Source: Enoplosus armatus
Lineage: Eukaryota > Chordata > Actinopteri > Centrarchiformes > Enoplosidae
Assembly: GCF_043641665.1 (NCBI RefSeq)
Contig: NC_092180.1
Coordinates: forward strand, 27,120,891 to 27,184,890
Direction of reading: 5' to 3'
DNA: 64,000 bases
Of this stretch, positions 1 through 11,032 are shown in pieces. Under the pieces are notes generated by a model. That model had not been told where the DNA came from, did not search any database, and worked only from the letters and a program-made list of their open reading frames with translations. Numbering within the stretch: position 1 is the first letter of the stretch; each line of letters opens with the position of its first letter. The translations under genes were made by a program, and so were the position numbers.

Positions 1-2083
1 AGTCTGTGCACATGATCAATAGCATGCATCATATTAAGCTGATAATCATTAGAAAATCAAATCAGAACAGTCGGACGGATTGTTTTGAAAAAATCCCGAG
101 TAAAAGCTAAATCTCTCATGACAATAACATCTCATGTTTCATTTAAGCACAGTTCAAACACAAACGGCCATGTTTGCTGAAAAAGGGCGTGTGGCTCTAC
201 TGCAGTCCGCTTAAGATGATGTTGATGGAACACTGTGATTGGCTTACACACATCTAGTCTAACAAGTTTGTGCATTTGGGTGAGGTGAGATGACAGTAAT
301 CATAGATGTAGACGTCCTTGAAAAGTTACGTCCATTGGAATGGATCTGGATAGGGATAGAACAGAATCATTCCTTACACATTTATCTGCTAAGTCGAAAT
401 GTTTGCAACAAAATAGTCAACTACAAACAATATTGAACCCTGTGAAAGGCACCACCACTGGGTTTTGAATCTAAAGCCTTAACGTGTCAGCCTCTATGAC
501 ATGAGGGGTTTACGTTTAGAAAAGGACACGCTTGTTTAGATGGTAAACACTTTCACCCACAACTTTTTTTTAGAGTTTACTAGTCGTCATACTGGAGTAA
601 GTACATCGATTTAGATACAAAACCATTGAGCATTCACCACAGGTGTTCCCATTTGGATGGGCGGCATGTTGGCGCAGTGGTTAGCACTGTCGCGCGGGAG
701 GCAGAGCGGGTTGGGGGTCCGATCCCCGGCTCCCTGGTGTGTGAATGAGTGTTTAATCATAGGTGCGTATGATATGTATCATGGTCAACGCTTTCTCTAA
801 ATGTCTTCCATGATGCTGAATCAAGCCTGTTTCTGTTGTTCCAAGAAATTTGAGCTTCTACTGAGCATACTTATTTTCCAGTGTAATGTAATTCATTTCT
901 CCACCACGCAAAATAATTGCTTTTTCTTATTGTCTGCCATGTAATGATTTCGTCTGCCCATTTTGGAATCTGCTGAACCACCGCCTACAAAGAGACGGCC
1001 TTTCAATTTTCCCCATGGGGGTGACAGAGAATGAATTGACATTAGAAATTACAAGAAAAACATAAACATTGACGCTGGTGTCTAGACTCAACTTTTCAGT
1101 GGCTTGAATTGATGCTGGTTTAATTATTTCGCAGATGCAGGATTGTGTGATAGAAGGCGTCCTGTTGAGGTCGATTCGCACCCAGAGTCAAAAAAAACGA
1201 TGACTTTTGTGAATGCACTGTGGTTCGGATGAAAGTCTTATCGCACCCTGTTATGTTTCATACAGCTCATGAATTTTAACATCGCAGCTTCAGTCTCTCT
1301 GCATTTCTTCTTTGCATTTCACATCTCAATAACTTTGGAAAACTGATTGTCCAGTCATATTTATCACTTTGTTGGTGCATGTTCATGCATTTACAATATT
1401 TCTGACAGCTCATGAAGCCAGTGGTATTTACACAGCCGCTTGCCTTGCAGTCTTTTGCACTGGTTGACTCTGTAGCCGTAACCTAGGGAGGCTGTGATGT
1501 GTCTCGCTATTCATTCCCCTTTTTTATGCTGAAAGCCTTCTCAACTTGAAACCACAGAAAGAAGTCTGGAAGGATCAAGATCAACGCAGATAAACCTGCA
1601 TTATGACACAATCCTTTGCATCTCTCTAGTTTACTTGTATTGATTTCCACTATTCTGCTAATATCTGTGATTGAATTAAATCTACATCTTACCTTTCAGT
1701 GTTCCCAATGCTTTCAAACTTCTTATGGTATCATTTGCCTCACCAACGTGTTGGGTTATGCATTATGCATAAAAGGTTATTTTGAACCTGCATTGAACCA
1801 TTGAACCTTTTATTCATTTAATATTCTGCTGTCATCTGTATATTGTTTTTATTTAAATGTCTCGTCTTTTATGTACAGTTCTTCCATATCTTGTCCAACA
1901 AATCCAATCATTTGAATTATTACTGTAATTTGAATTTACTTGGGAGCATTAACCCATGCAGATTATGGCCTTTCTGTGGAAAAATGTTGGAAATGTATAA
2001 TTAAACAAACTGCATTAGTTATGGACTGGGAAACACGTGACACATAAAATGCAAATGGTGCTCCAAATTGCTTTTATCTGCAG
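1..2083. other. Intron upstream of the first visible exon
   Basis: The first visible exon starts inside a codon, so this stretch is intronic. It holds a tRNA-like SINE segment near 658-745 and otherwise A/T-rich sequence with no cadherin motif, no convincing exon and no promoter signal. Short open frames at 927-1181 (minus) and 1616-1804 (plus) have no recognisable domain. Confidence 0.6.
658..745 (+). repeat. tRNA-derived SINE-like segment with pol III A and B boxes
   Basis: A box-A-like motif TGGCGCAGTGGT (672-683) is followed about 35 bases later by a box-B-like motif GGTCCGATCCC, one base off the GGTTCRANYCC consensus. The spacing is that of an internal pol III promoter. The lead-in GGCGGCATGTTGGCGCAGTG resembles the head of common fish interspersed repeats. 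It does not fold into a full tRNA that I can see, so it is best read as a tRNA-derived repeat head, probably inactive. Confidence 0.45.
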
Positions 2084-2309
2084 GTGGCGACGGCCGTTTT
2101 GAAGTGGACAGGAAGAGCGGCCATGTACGAACTACAGGCCTTCCCCTGCAGCGGGACAGGGAGTACCTGCTGACAGTGGTGGCTGCCGACCGGCTGGGCA
2201 GCCGCAGCGCCCCCGCCGTCGTCTCGGTGGTGGCTGGAGCCCGGCCGCCACAGTTCACCAACGCTTCCTTCACTATTGCCATACCGGAAAACACCCCCGA
2301 AGGACAGGC
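2084..2309 (+). CDS. Cadherin exon 1 of window: end of one EC repeat, start of the next
   Basis: The acceptor is TTTTATCTGCAG and the donor GC|GTGAGT. The exon enters after the first base of a codon and leaves after the second base. It encodes about 75 residues. These include FEVDRKSG (the strand before the G of the repeat core), then QRDREYLLTVVAADR, the usual DRE-Y-L-V-A-D core near the end of an EC repeat. The linker is ARPPQF, which lacks the DxNDN calcium motif. The next repeat opens with an FxxxIPENTPEG stretch. NAS in TNASF is a possible N-glycosylation sequon. The exon is GC-rich compared with its flanks. A long CA microsatellite begins 8 bases after the exon end. Upstream exons lie before the window. 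Confidence 0.9.
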
Positions 2310-2316
2310 GTGAGTT

Positions 2317-2317
<1 letters not shown>

Positions 2318-2354
<37 letters not shown>
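2318..2354. repeat. (CA)n microsatellite beside a donor site
   Basis: An uninterrupted AC dinucleotide run begins 8 bases downstream of the exon 1 end. CA-rich intronic tracts next to donors are known binding sites for hnRNP L and can modulate splicing; whether this one does is unknown. Confidence 0.95.
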
Positions 2355-2356
<2 letters not shown>

Positions 2357-4047
2357 GATAGAAAAAAAAAATCCTGGTGCTATCTCTGACATTATCTCCA
2401 AATGAAGGATTTTTTTTTTTTTACCTGAAGTTCTCCACTAGACTTTCACATGAAGGGGTTTATTACACACAGTGTAACACACACCTAAAGATTCTCTTTC
2501 TACCATGGACACATATCCACTCCGATGTACATTCGTTTAAAATCGCTTACAGTATTTGAAGTGTTTGAAAGGACAGATTCAGTCTTTCTGTGCGCTGTGC
2601 TAACACGTTTTCATGATATGTCCGCATTAAAAGCGTGACACACTTAGCCTTGAGCACGTATAACATGCAGAGTAAAAGCACTGCAAGTATTGATTCACAC
2701 CCACGCGCGCATTGTTGTATTGTAGTAAAAGTTGAACTGGGGATGCAGTGGTCCGTGATTGATGGGATGCATGGTCTCTACATTATTCACATCGTAGTGT
2801 ATCGGTGTGATGTGTGTTTATTAAGCATGTCACACAGATACACATGCCTCACACATTATACTGCATAGGCCTGGGTATCCTTACACACACACACACACAC
2901 ACCCAGCCTCGGGTCTGACTAAAGTGGTACAGTTGTGACTAGTGTCCTTGGATTTGGTCTCATTATCAGCGTCCAGCTTCTTTTATTTGACTGACACTTT
3001 TGGCAAACCAATAAAGTGGATATCCCGTTCTGTAGTTTGCGCTGATTTCAGCAGGGAAATCGGGTAAGGGGTTAGACAGCACGCCTGAAAAAATAACAAG
3101 CACATTTGACACCTGTATGCTTTACTGTGCTGCACTCTTCTCTACCCTTCACTTCGCTCTTCGATACTCTTCAATCTGCTCGATCCTCATCTGATCCCCT
3201 TTCGCTCTACTTGACTTTGAGGTGCTCCTCAAGGCCTTAGCGATATTTCAATCATTTATTGAATATTAGTGGAATTGTAAGATATGATCACGCTGTTTTC
3301 CAAATTAGGAATTCCAAAACAACTAGTAACCAAAGCTCAGCGAAAGGAGTTATTTCATTAGTTTTTCATTTCCGGTGTGTGAAGAGTGTGTGCTAATGTA
3401 ATGCACAACAGTGGAAGGAACATCGGTTTGATTATTTTGGACCTGATCTTGCATACATTTGCCATCATGATAATTGGATTTGGAAAGAAAAAAAAAATGT
3501 ATACCGTAAAATAGCCCAGCCCTCACTCTGTTGCATTCTAGTCTGCTCAGTTCACCTTTTTACTCCGCTGTGCAGACCTGTACTTCACCCTGCCCTCCTT
3601 TACTCAATTCCAGTCCATGTTGCTGTACACAAATCTGCTCGGCTCAAATCTTATCTGCTCCACCGAACAACATTTTACCCAACTCCTCTCTTTTCTGCAC
3701 AGAAATCCACTATAATTGAGTCTACTTCCTTCTAATCTACTACTAACGTGTAGACATTGTCAGGCACTGCTCAGGTAGGCCTGCACTCTCAGAGCCATGG
3801 AGTGCAACAGCACAACACTGCAATCAATATTGCAGGACGTGTGTTTAGGTAAACACTGCAAAGGAAGCTGGTTTTATCAGTAATGTCTGGGCAATGTGCT
3901 TATCGTCAAGGTCTTGTAATGTTTTCTGTAGTGAACAGAATCACTTCATTGCTATATTTTCTCTTGATGAAAACAAACGAACAAAAGAAAAGGTAAGAAA
4001 TGCTCCTGCAGTCCGTGCTCTGTCCGATTCTTCACCTGCACCTTCAG

Positions 4048-4153
4048 GCGAGTTCTGGTTTGACAGCACGAAGCAGAGAGCGGGACCGGCAGCTGCTGGT
4101 GGGTCCTTCGGGACAGCCCACCTGTCACAAACACCCCCGACGCTGGAGAGCTG
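4048..4153 (+). pseudogene. Decayed cadherin-like exon relic
   Basis: An acceptor-like CACCTGCACCTTCAG precedes this stretch and a donor-like GCTG|GTCAGT follows it. Cadherin-like words occur in three different frames in the right order: GEFWFDS (like the F-x-hydrophobic-D strand) in the first, SGLTARSRERDRQLLV (like the DRE-x-L-x-V core) in the second, and VTNTPDAGELVS (like the PENTPEG opening of the next repeat) in the third. Exon 1 carries the same three words in the same order (GRFEVDRKSG, QRDREYLLTVV, IPENTPEGQA), and both carry ACACCCCCGA before the donor. At 106 bases against 226 it would be shortened as well as frameshifted. The flanking exons 1 and 2 join in perfect phase without it, so it is not needed for the main transcript. 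Reading it as a duplicate of exon 1 is inference; it could be a chance match. Confidence 0.45.
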
Positions 4154-4463
4154 GTCAGTGGGATGAGAGCTATATTTTCAACATGAAAAAAAAAAATGTT
4201 CAAACATCCAAAATGTTACTATTTGCAAAATACAGTGGAACCTAGAACCTAGAACCAAAGCATTACAGGTTCTCCAGTTTAGGTTATGGGCTGCTAACTT
4301 CCCATAGTGCAAAGGGCCTATCTGCTGCACCGAATCCTTCTCTACACCACTCTAACGGACAAGAATATTACTTCACGGTCCACATATATACTCTGCTCTC
4401 TTCTACCCCCACCCTGTACTGCGAACTCAGTCCATGATGCACCTTTTCTCCATTTCTCCCCAG

Positions 4464-4668
4464 CTTCCTGGTCACACCTGCTGTGTCCTTCCAGAAAAAA
4501 ACAATCAGCTACAGCCTCCTCATCAATCCCAGCAGCCTCTTCTCCATCTCAGCGGAGACCGGCGAGATCAGCCTGACCCGTCCCATCGACTACGAGAGCG
4601 ACCAGCATCGCTACTTGCTGTTGGTGCGAGCCAGCGAGGGCCTGGACAGCATGAGCAGCGCAGCGGAG
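4464..4668 (+). CDS. Cadherin exon 2: middle of an EC repeat
   Basis: I chose the acceptor CTCCCCAG|C at 4463 rather than the CAG at 4494, because only the former completes the split codon left by exon 1 (GC plus C gives Ala). The joined text IPENTPEGQAFLVTP then runs straight on. The exon encodes about 68 residues: a short beta-strand region (TISYSLLINP), FSISAETGEISLTRPID (the typical F-x-I-x-x-x-T-G-x-I strand), then DYESDQHRYLLLVRASEG. The exon ends on a codon boundary. The donor GAG|GTTTGT is weak compared with consensus and is followed by a short GT-rich run. Confidence 0.9.
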
Positions 4669-5481
4669 GTTTGTGTGTGTAACGTGAATTCCATGTCACA
4701 TGTCCGCTGTCGCATGCAATGACTGGATGCTCCTACTTGCACAGTCTGTGCTGAATACTGCAAGCAACATCTGCCAAGTCGTCAAATGAACAAGTCTTCT
4801 ACCGGTGGGGTGATGTCATGTTCTTGTTTTCCGTGCAGCAGCCGTTGATCGGCCGTATTTCAAGCTATTGTCACTTTCTACTTGGGCAGAACTGTAGACC
4901 CAGTGCGGCGATAGTTGGCTGGAAGACGGCAAGTAGCAGTGGTTATGATGTAGCACTTGCAGACTAAAGAAAGAGAAGAATAAAATAACCGCGTGGTCAT
5001 AAAATCTCAAGCAGTGATTGCTCTGAAACATCCTTGAGCTGCATTTACAGTTGCTGTATGGACGGTAATAGTTGCGAGTGTTGCAGTTAAAACGATCGTC
5101 TGGTTGCAGGGCCTCCTGATTGAACGCTTTTGTCTTTTTTCAATGAAGGCATTTTGAAGCCATCAACGCTCCGTGGGTTGTAATGAGAAATGCCGTTAAC
5201 CTGAATTGATTGTAAAAGAGCATTGGACTCCACAACCTAAAAACACAACTGTACGTGTCCAGTTTTAGATAGACTTGTCTGTCTGGAATGAGTGCTCTGG
5301 AATTTCCAGTGACTTCCTCGTGTTTGAGGAAGTGAGAGAGAACAGCGGCTGACCGCTGCAGGCATCGATGCATCTGGTCTGGTTTCCATCATTATTCTGG
5401 CCTCGGGCTGCTGAACCATCTGTCCTCAACTGCTCCTCTCCGGGCCCCAGTGGACTCCAGAGCACCAAGAGCCTGCATAGG

Positions 5482-5483
<2 letters not shown>

Positions 5484-5539
<56 letters not shown>
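5484..5539. repeat. (GA)n microsatellite
   Basis: A nearly pure AG run of about 56 bases. It creates long artefactual open frames on both strands (RERERE and SLSLSL translations). Confidence 0.95.
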
Positions 5540-5545
<6 letters not shown>

Positions 5546-5993
5546 CTAAATTCAATGGTGAGAAGGAAAAAGGCAGAACAATGAAAGACAGGACCTGGCA
5601 GGGAGTTGGCGTGTGCCCTGGTCTGCCCACACTCCTGCCCTGGGTAGCCGGCCTCCTTAGCCCTATGCCTGCCCTCTGCAGCCTGGGTAAGCTTTTGAAC
5701 ATCCACATGTACGGTCCCATCAGCTGGAAAGCCAGCACCTCCTGGACACTGCAACCCCTGCACCCACAGCCGCCTCTCTATCTGTGCAATTTAACACCAC
5801 CAGATAGCAACTATGCTGTGTGTGTGTGTGTGTGTGCGTGTGTGTTGAACACTGATCATACTGCCTGCGATGCAATCAGATTGTTTTTTTGTTTTTTTTT
5901 AAGACAATGCTTGAAAGAAATTGATTTGCAGTAGATATGAGTGAAATTGCCTCAAAGAACACTTTTTATTGGTGCTTTACTAAAAATGCGTAC

Positions 5994-6015
5994 ATATATA
6001 TATATATATATATAT
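5994..6015. repeat. (TA)n microsatellite
   Basis: A short pure TA dinucleotide run in the intron. Confidence 0.9.
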
Positions 6016-7985
6016 TTGTAGTACTCAAACATTTTACCGTCCAATACTGAGCATTTAGTGTTCATGATCAGCAGTGGAAAAAAATGGTGTAATCTTGTTG
6101 ACAGGGTAAACCTTTCACAGTGCTTTATATTAGCTTTAATGCCCCTATACTTGCTCTTTGCTGCTTCCTGAGCAGAATTACAGCATCAGTCATTACATCA
6201 CATTGGGACAGCTGAGAGGATAATGGAGGGCTGAATGGCTACAACGAAAACCTAAGTGGTTTATTGGTATATTGTATGGCGGTGACACGACACGATGCAC
6301 ACACACTCCACATTCAACATTAAATATTCATACCATTTACATCCCTACTGTTTTACTAGAAACAGGGGAGAAAAAAAAAACAACTGTGTGAGTACATAAA
6401 ATCCAGGTGAAAATAGTGTTTACTGGATGTGTTGGTGGGTATTTTATCAATTTCCTGAAAAACTGGTAAAAGAAAACCCCAACAATGAGCCTTACATATA
6501 CTGTAGCATAGCCCATACCAGCACATGTTGACAACATTTATGAGACAAGCAAAGTAACGCCCCGCCACAATTCCTTAGATCGATTCTATAACTTCAACTT
6601 GAAATTGAAGTTGCGTGCTCACGACTGCAACACACTTCTCTCAATCCCTCAGTATTTTAGGAGACAGTCTTCCTCTGGATTAAAGGAACAGTCGTGCTGC
6701 TGGTCACTTATGTGATGCCACAGTGACTCAAACATGCAACAGTCAGCGTCTTCCGCCGGTGCACTCGCATGGAAAGGAAACAGCTGCACAAACAGATTCG
6801 GAAAGGCATATGTTGTTTTTTTTTTTACAGACTGCTGAAGGCTAAAGAGAACATTAAGCGTTGCTGTCTAAGGGACAGTGCACGCTTTATTAACCAAGCA
6901 CGTGGTTTTCTGAATGAAACATGTCGCCAGAATATTTTCACAAACCTGTCCACAGGCAAGATACATCTGAAGTCCTTCCTTTTTCCTGTGAAAACCCTGC
7001 TTTCAAATAGAACCAGGCAGCTGTAGTATATGTTTTCAGGCTTTTTAAGTGTAATGTCACTTCCTTGTTGGTGTTGAGCTACGTGTACAGTATGGACATG
7101 CAGTACACTGAATGTGTCAGGAAACCCAATTTCCTCCCACATACATTTAGACCACTGTCTGTCCGGTACATTCAGAGGTCATTGCCGATCGTAATGGCTT
7201 TCACTTCTCCAAGATATTAATTTGTGTTCCTCCTGGTACCACAGTTCTGTCCTTTCATAGCACTACGGGATTGTCACTGGAAAAACGTACAGGTTTTTAT
7301 TCGGGTTAGCAGCTAAAATAAACACAGATGAACTCTGACAGTTTTCTTTTGAAAAAGAACCCCCCCCCTTCCAAAAGTGCAGCACATTTCCACAGATTCA
7401 AACTGAGGACGTTGGAGTTACAGTCGTGTGGACTTATAGCACCCCCCATGAAATGGCTCTTAACAAACAGCAGTTGAACTTCAACAGATCTGTTCAACAG
7501 CTTCAACAGCTTTCTTTTCTTTCTGTATTTGCAATTTAAAGACATGACATGGCTCTCCTTGTCAAGCCCTCAGCTCTACTTCCTCAATTATCGGCTGGCA
7601 ATTACAGGTGCAATGGCTGTTCTCCATGCTGTAGCACATGTGACTATAAATGTAACCCTCTAGTTAAAATTCCTTCATGAAGTGTCATCTCTTGTGCCTT
7701 TGATACGGTCTATCTTGGAAAGATATAAAGCAAGCACGATCGCAGTAGTATAAACTATAAAATCTGACCTCTCCTGTGGACACTTCTTTCACTGAAACTA
7801 TCTGTTCTTGTCTCTTCGATACTTGTGGACTACCAAAGATTGACTCTTAGCCTCAACAAACAAGTCGGACTTTTGATATTTTATTAAGACACTTTTATTT
7901 TTATTAAGTTTCGAAAGATTCCACGATCAATCATCTGATCCAATTCCAACGCGCTTGTTACTCTACCCACAAAGCCCGACTCCTG

Positions 7986-8002
7986 CCCCCCCCCCCCCCC
8001 CC
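7986..8002. repeat. Poly-C tract (17 C)
   Basis: A homopolymer of 17 C residues, one of many unusually long C or G runs in this window. Confidence 0.95.
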
Positions 8003-8926
8003 TCCCTCAGACACGCATTGCAAAATCCGGTCAGTTCATGTTGCAAGTTAACGGCAGAGATTTTAAGAAAATGAGCGTGCGCAGGTATTTTCCAATAAAA
8101 AAACAAAAAACACAAAAGCAGACGAGGCAGGTAATGGCGTGCACAGTCAGCTAACGCAAGATGGTTTATTGACCAATAAACCATCACTATTGGTTGTTTT
8201 GAAAAAAAAAACAAAAAAAGAAACATTACAAACGGGGCTTTCCCTCTCTAACGAATCATATTTGGCCGAGGTTACAGACTTTGCACAGGAAACACTACAG
8301 TCAGTGAATTGAAATATCCACCCGCGCGCGTGACAATGCCAAAAATCTTATGGCATTTTGGTTGTATGCATTCTGCTTGATTTTAGAATGCAGGGTGCAG
8401 CTGTCCTGAGACTGCTTCCATCGGAGACGCTTGCTGTACATTCAATAATGGTGACTGACAGCTCAACTGCTTATTTCATCCTGAGATGGGCAACTGTTTG
8501 TCGACGATTATACATCAGAATTGCTTCCTTCCTGTAAACGGATCATGTTGATCCCGCAAGCCAGCACCTCATATTTAAAGGCGTTCTATTTTTTCCCTCT
8601 TTCTCTTATTAAAGTTTACGGTAGCATTAATGGTGGGGGGGGGGGGGAAATGACAACGTTAATTTGTTTTCCAGGGAAAAGCTGTAGAAATAATGCCACC
8701 ACTTCAATTTGTGTAGCTGTCCTTTTTTTTTTTTTTTTTTGCTTTTGAGAAATCTGTCTCTCGCTCTGTCAAAATAGTGAACAGAGGTGGTGTGTTTGTG
8801 TGGACTGGAGTCAGTGAGCATGACTTTAATTTGCAGGTAGTTTCCAAGTTTCTCCCTCCAGGAGTGATAGCTCATCGACACCATTAGTTACCTAACCAGC
8901 CTGAGACCTGCCTGCAGCTGCCCCGA

Positions 8927-8954
<28 letters not shown>
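8927..8954. repeat. (TG)n microsatellite
   Basis: A pure TG run after CCCCGAG. Confidence 0.9.
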
Positions 8955-8957
<3 letters not shown>

Positions 8958-9314
8958 AGCTCATCTTGCTGTATTACGGCTGACTTCCCCTCTCTTCTCA
9001 TTCAATCTTGCTTTTCCTCAGCCTTGTTCACACATACACTGCGCGTCCATATATCTTGTTGAACCCTCGCCACTCTCCTGTCATACTGGCACATAGGCTT
9101 GCTTACTCTGGCATGCAAACACACACACACACAGGCAAACAAAGATTAACAGTCACTGGCAAATACACACAAATCACCTCAGGGAGTTGACATGGTCAGA
9201 TTTTATTTTGTTGTCCATTGCTTTGAAGCTGATCTTTGCTGAAGGATTAACGGATATTACAGAACTTCATCTTACCTACCAGGACTTAATACCAGTGGTA
9301 TTTACACACCACTC

Positions 9315-9316
<2 letters not shown>

Positions 9317-9373
<57 letters not shown>
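9317..9373. repeat. (TG)n microsatellite, 57 bases
   Basis: A pure TG run, one of the longest in the window and probably highly polymorphic. Its shadow frames read VCVCVC and HTHTHT. Confidence 0.95.
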
Positions 9374-9375
<2 letters not shown>

Positions 9376-9529
9376 CTGTGTTTGTATGGAAGAGGGTCAG
9401 AGAGGCTCGCATGCCAGCCCATGTCTGTATTTATTCCTCCTGAATGCTGCAAGCAGGCATTCGACATCTGCTAGAAGATGCTGTGTTTGCCTTCATGTCC
9501 CTAATGAACTGAACAGCATTACAGTGTCT

Positions 9530-9533
<4 letters not shown>

Positions 9534-9578
<45 letters not shown>
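9534..9578. repeat. (CA)n microsatellite, about 45 bases
   Basis: A pure CA run about 160 bases after the TG tract at 9317. The two are complementary in sense, so the transcript could form a long GU/AC hairpin. Confidence 0.95.
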
Positions 9579-9580
<2 letters not shown>

Positions 9581-10353
9581 AACTACATGCTCACACCATA
9601 CAAATACGCCTTTGCACGCACGAGCCGCTCTCATATGTTAGCTCAGGGCCTCTGGAAAAAAAAACTGCACAAGATTGCATTGTCTGCTGACCTGCGTAAG
9701 GGACCACAGTGCCGACTCTGCAGCAGCTCCCTCACCGAGGAGGGGTAAATAAACCAGGGGGGTCAGGGCACGCCTTTGGAGATGAGGTTGGGAGGAGGCT
9801 TCCTTTTGGTTAGCGGTAGGGTTAATTTGGGTTACTCGCAGATGAAAACGACTCTGGACCCAAAGAAAACCAATTCCGGACGGTGCCTGAAGTCGTAATC
9901 CCAGATTTAAAATTTTCACAACACCAACCCAGTGTGGCTTTTAATCTCCAGCTTTTCCACTTGTGATTGCCTGGGCAGTTTTTTAGCACATGTGGATACA
10001 GTAACAGCATTACTGAAACATGTATGAGATGGCCAATGTAGAAACTCTGTTCCACGTGCATGTTGATATAAAATGCATTTTGCACTTTCACGCAGGTGTG
10101 AAGCAGAATCACGAGGTAAACGGGACTCGGTGTTTGTTCGTTCAGCGTTTTTTATCTTGCCAGAAGAATCCTGGAAGCGCGTCGGATCACAGAACAGACG
10201 GAATAATCACACCATGTCGATAAATTATTTCTCACCTTTAAGATTTGAATGCTACTGGATTTGATGACTCACAAGTGACAGGATTTGATTTTTTTTTTTG
10301 TGTTTTAATGCCACAGGTTAGACTTGATGTCATTTACTCATGCCACCCTATCA

Positions 10354-10373
10354 CTCTCTCTCTCTCTCTCTCT
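10354..10373 (+). repeat. (CT)n tract in the exon 3 polypyrimidine region
   Basis: A CT run 47 bases before the exon 3 acceptor. It continues as a pyrimidine-rich stretch into TCTCTCTCAG and probably acts as the extended polypyrimidine tract. Confidence 0.85.
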
Positions 10374-10419
10374 TTCTTTGTCTCCTTCTCCTCCTCTCCC
10401 GTCCTCAATTCTCTCTCAG

Positions 10420-10531
10420 GTGCGAGTTGTTATTGTTGACGAGAATGACTGCGTTCCGGAGTTCCTCCAGTCTATTTACAGCAAGGATGGTGTGCCGGAA
10501 ACTGTGACAACAGCAACCTCCCTGCTGCAAG
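10420..10531 (+). CDS. Cadherin exon 3: calcium-binding linker and start of an EC repeat
   Basis: The acceptor is TCTCTCTCAG, the donor CAAG|GTGATA, and the exon is in frame from its first base (joined text AAEVRVVIVDENDC). It encodes 37 codons plus one base. VVIVDENDCVPEF is the canonical DxND-x-x-P-x-F linker that closes the repeat begun in exon 1. The next repeat begins SIYSKDGVPETV, where the usual PEN/PED acidic motif is weak. The exon leaves after one codon base, which the next exon completes to Val in LLQVSANDCD. Confidence 0.9.
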
Positions 10532-10736
10532 GTGATACATCTCAAAAGACTCATTTTGTGTCCGATCCATAACACCACCGTCATGGTCAGAATCCCTTTA
10601 GTTTGTCCTGGACAACAACACAGAGTGCACGTCTTCATTTCTGTCTTCAAACAACATGAAATAACATTATCTTGCACCAAAAACAAACAAAAAAAAAACC
10701 AATCTTTTTCTCATTGTACATAGTTGCAAGGGGAAT

Positions 10737-11032
10737 TGGAGATGCATTTGGAGCCAGCTATTCTGATAAGCGATAAATGGAAAATGTTGGCTCCGGCTTC
10801 TTAAATGTGAGGATCTGCTGCTTTTCTTTTGAAGAAGAGTCTTTGGGTTCTGGACTGTTGGTTGGAATAAAGAATCGATTTTGAAGGCGTCACTTTGGTC
10901 TCTGGGAAAAAAATGGTCTCTGACAAGCATTTTTCACAATTTTTTGACATTTTACAGTCTCAAAGATTCATCGATTAATCGTGACAATAACCGGCAGGTT
11001 AATCGATAATGAATATGATCGTTAGCCCTACA
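10737..11032 (+). repeat. Dispersed repeat family A, copy 1 (GATTAATCG-rich MITE-like element)
   Basis: This copy holds the words TTTGGGTTCTGGACTGTTGG, GTCACTTTGGTCTCTGGG, TTCATCGATTAATCG and GGTTAATCGATAATGAA in order, ending CGTTAGCCCTA. The same words in the same order occur at about 32045-32247, and in reverse orientation at about 24420-24697. The layout resembles a widespread teleost short interspersed or MITE-like repeat; its class is uncertain. Confidence 0.6.

Larger units (their letters stand above)
2310..4463. other. Intron 1, with CA repeats and a decayed cadherin-like pseudo-exon
   Basis: The intron runs from GTGAGT to CCCCAG. It contains CA microsatellites at 2318-2354 and about 2884-2902, a run of sequence rich in TCTGCTC-like repeats around 3120-3740, and the pseudo-exon at 4048-4153. 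Open frames through the CA tract on the minus strand are repeat artefacts. Confidence 0.8.
4669..10419. other. Intron 2 (about 5.8 kb), microsatellite-rich, no other gene seen
   Basis: The intron holds a GA tract (5484-5539), TG and TA tracts (5817-5844, 5994-6015), C/G homopolymers (7986-8002, 8635-8647), TG/CA tracts (8927-8954, 9317-9373, 9534-9578) and a CT tract just before the next acceptor. The 188-codon open frame at 5368-5934 depends on the GA repeat and has no domain. I see no exon or RNA gene. Confidence 0.75.

Noticed and set aside
2019..2351. Minus-strand open frames over exon 1 starting in VCVCVC
   Set aside because: They arise from the CA repeat and are the shadow of the + strand exon.
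4464..4494. Alternative acceptor at 4494 (TTCCAG|AAAAAA) for exon 2
   Set aside because: It would start exon 2 on a codon boundary, while exon 1 leaves two bases of a codon. The CCCCAG at 4463 restores phase and gives a continuous cadherin reading.
5368..5934. 188-codon open frame on the + strand and its minus-strand partners
   Set aside because: Its length comes from a GA microsatellite that has no stops; no domain, splice or conservation signal.
9320..9748. 142-codon open frame through TG and CA tracts
   Set aside because: Repeat-driven (VCVCVC and HTHTHT) with no recognisable protein outside the repeats.
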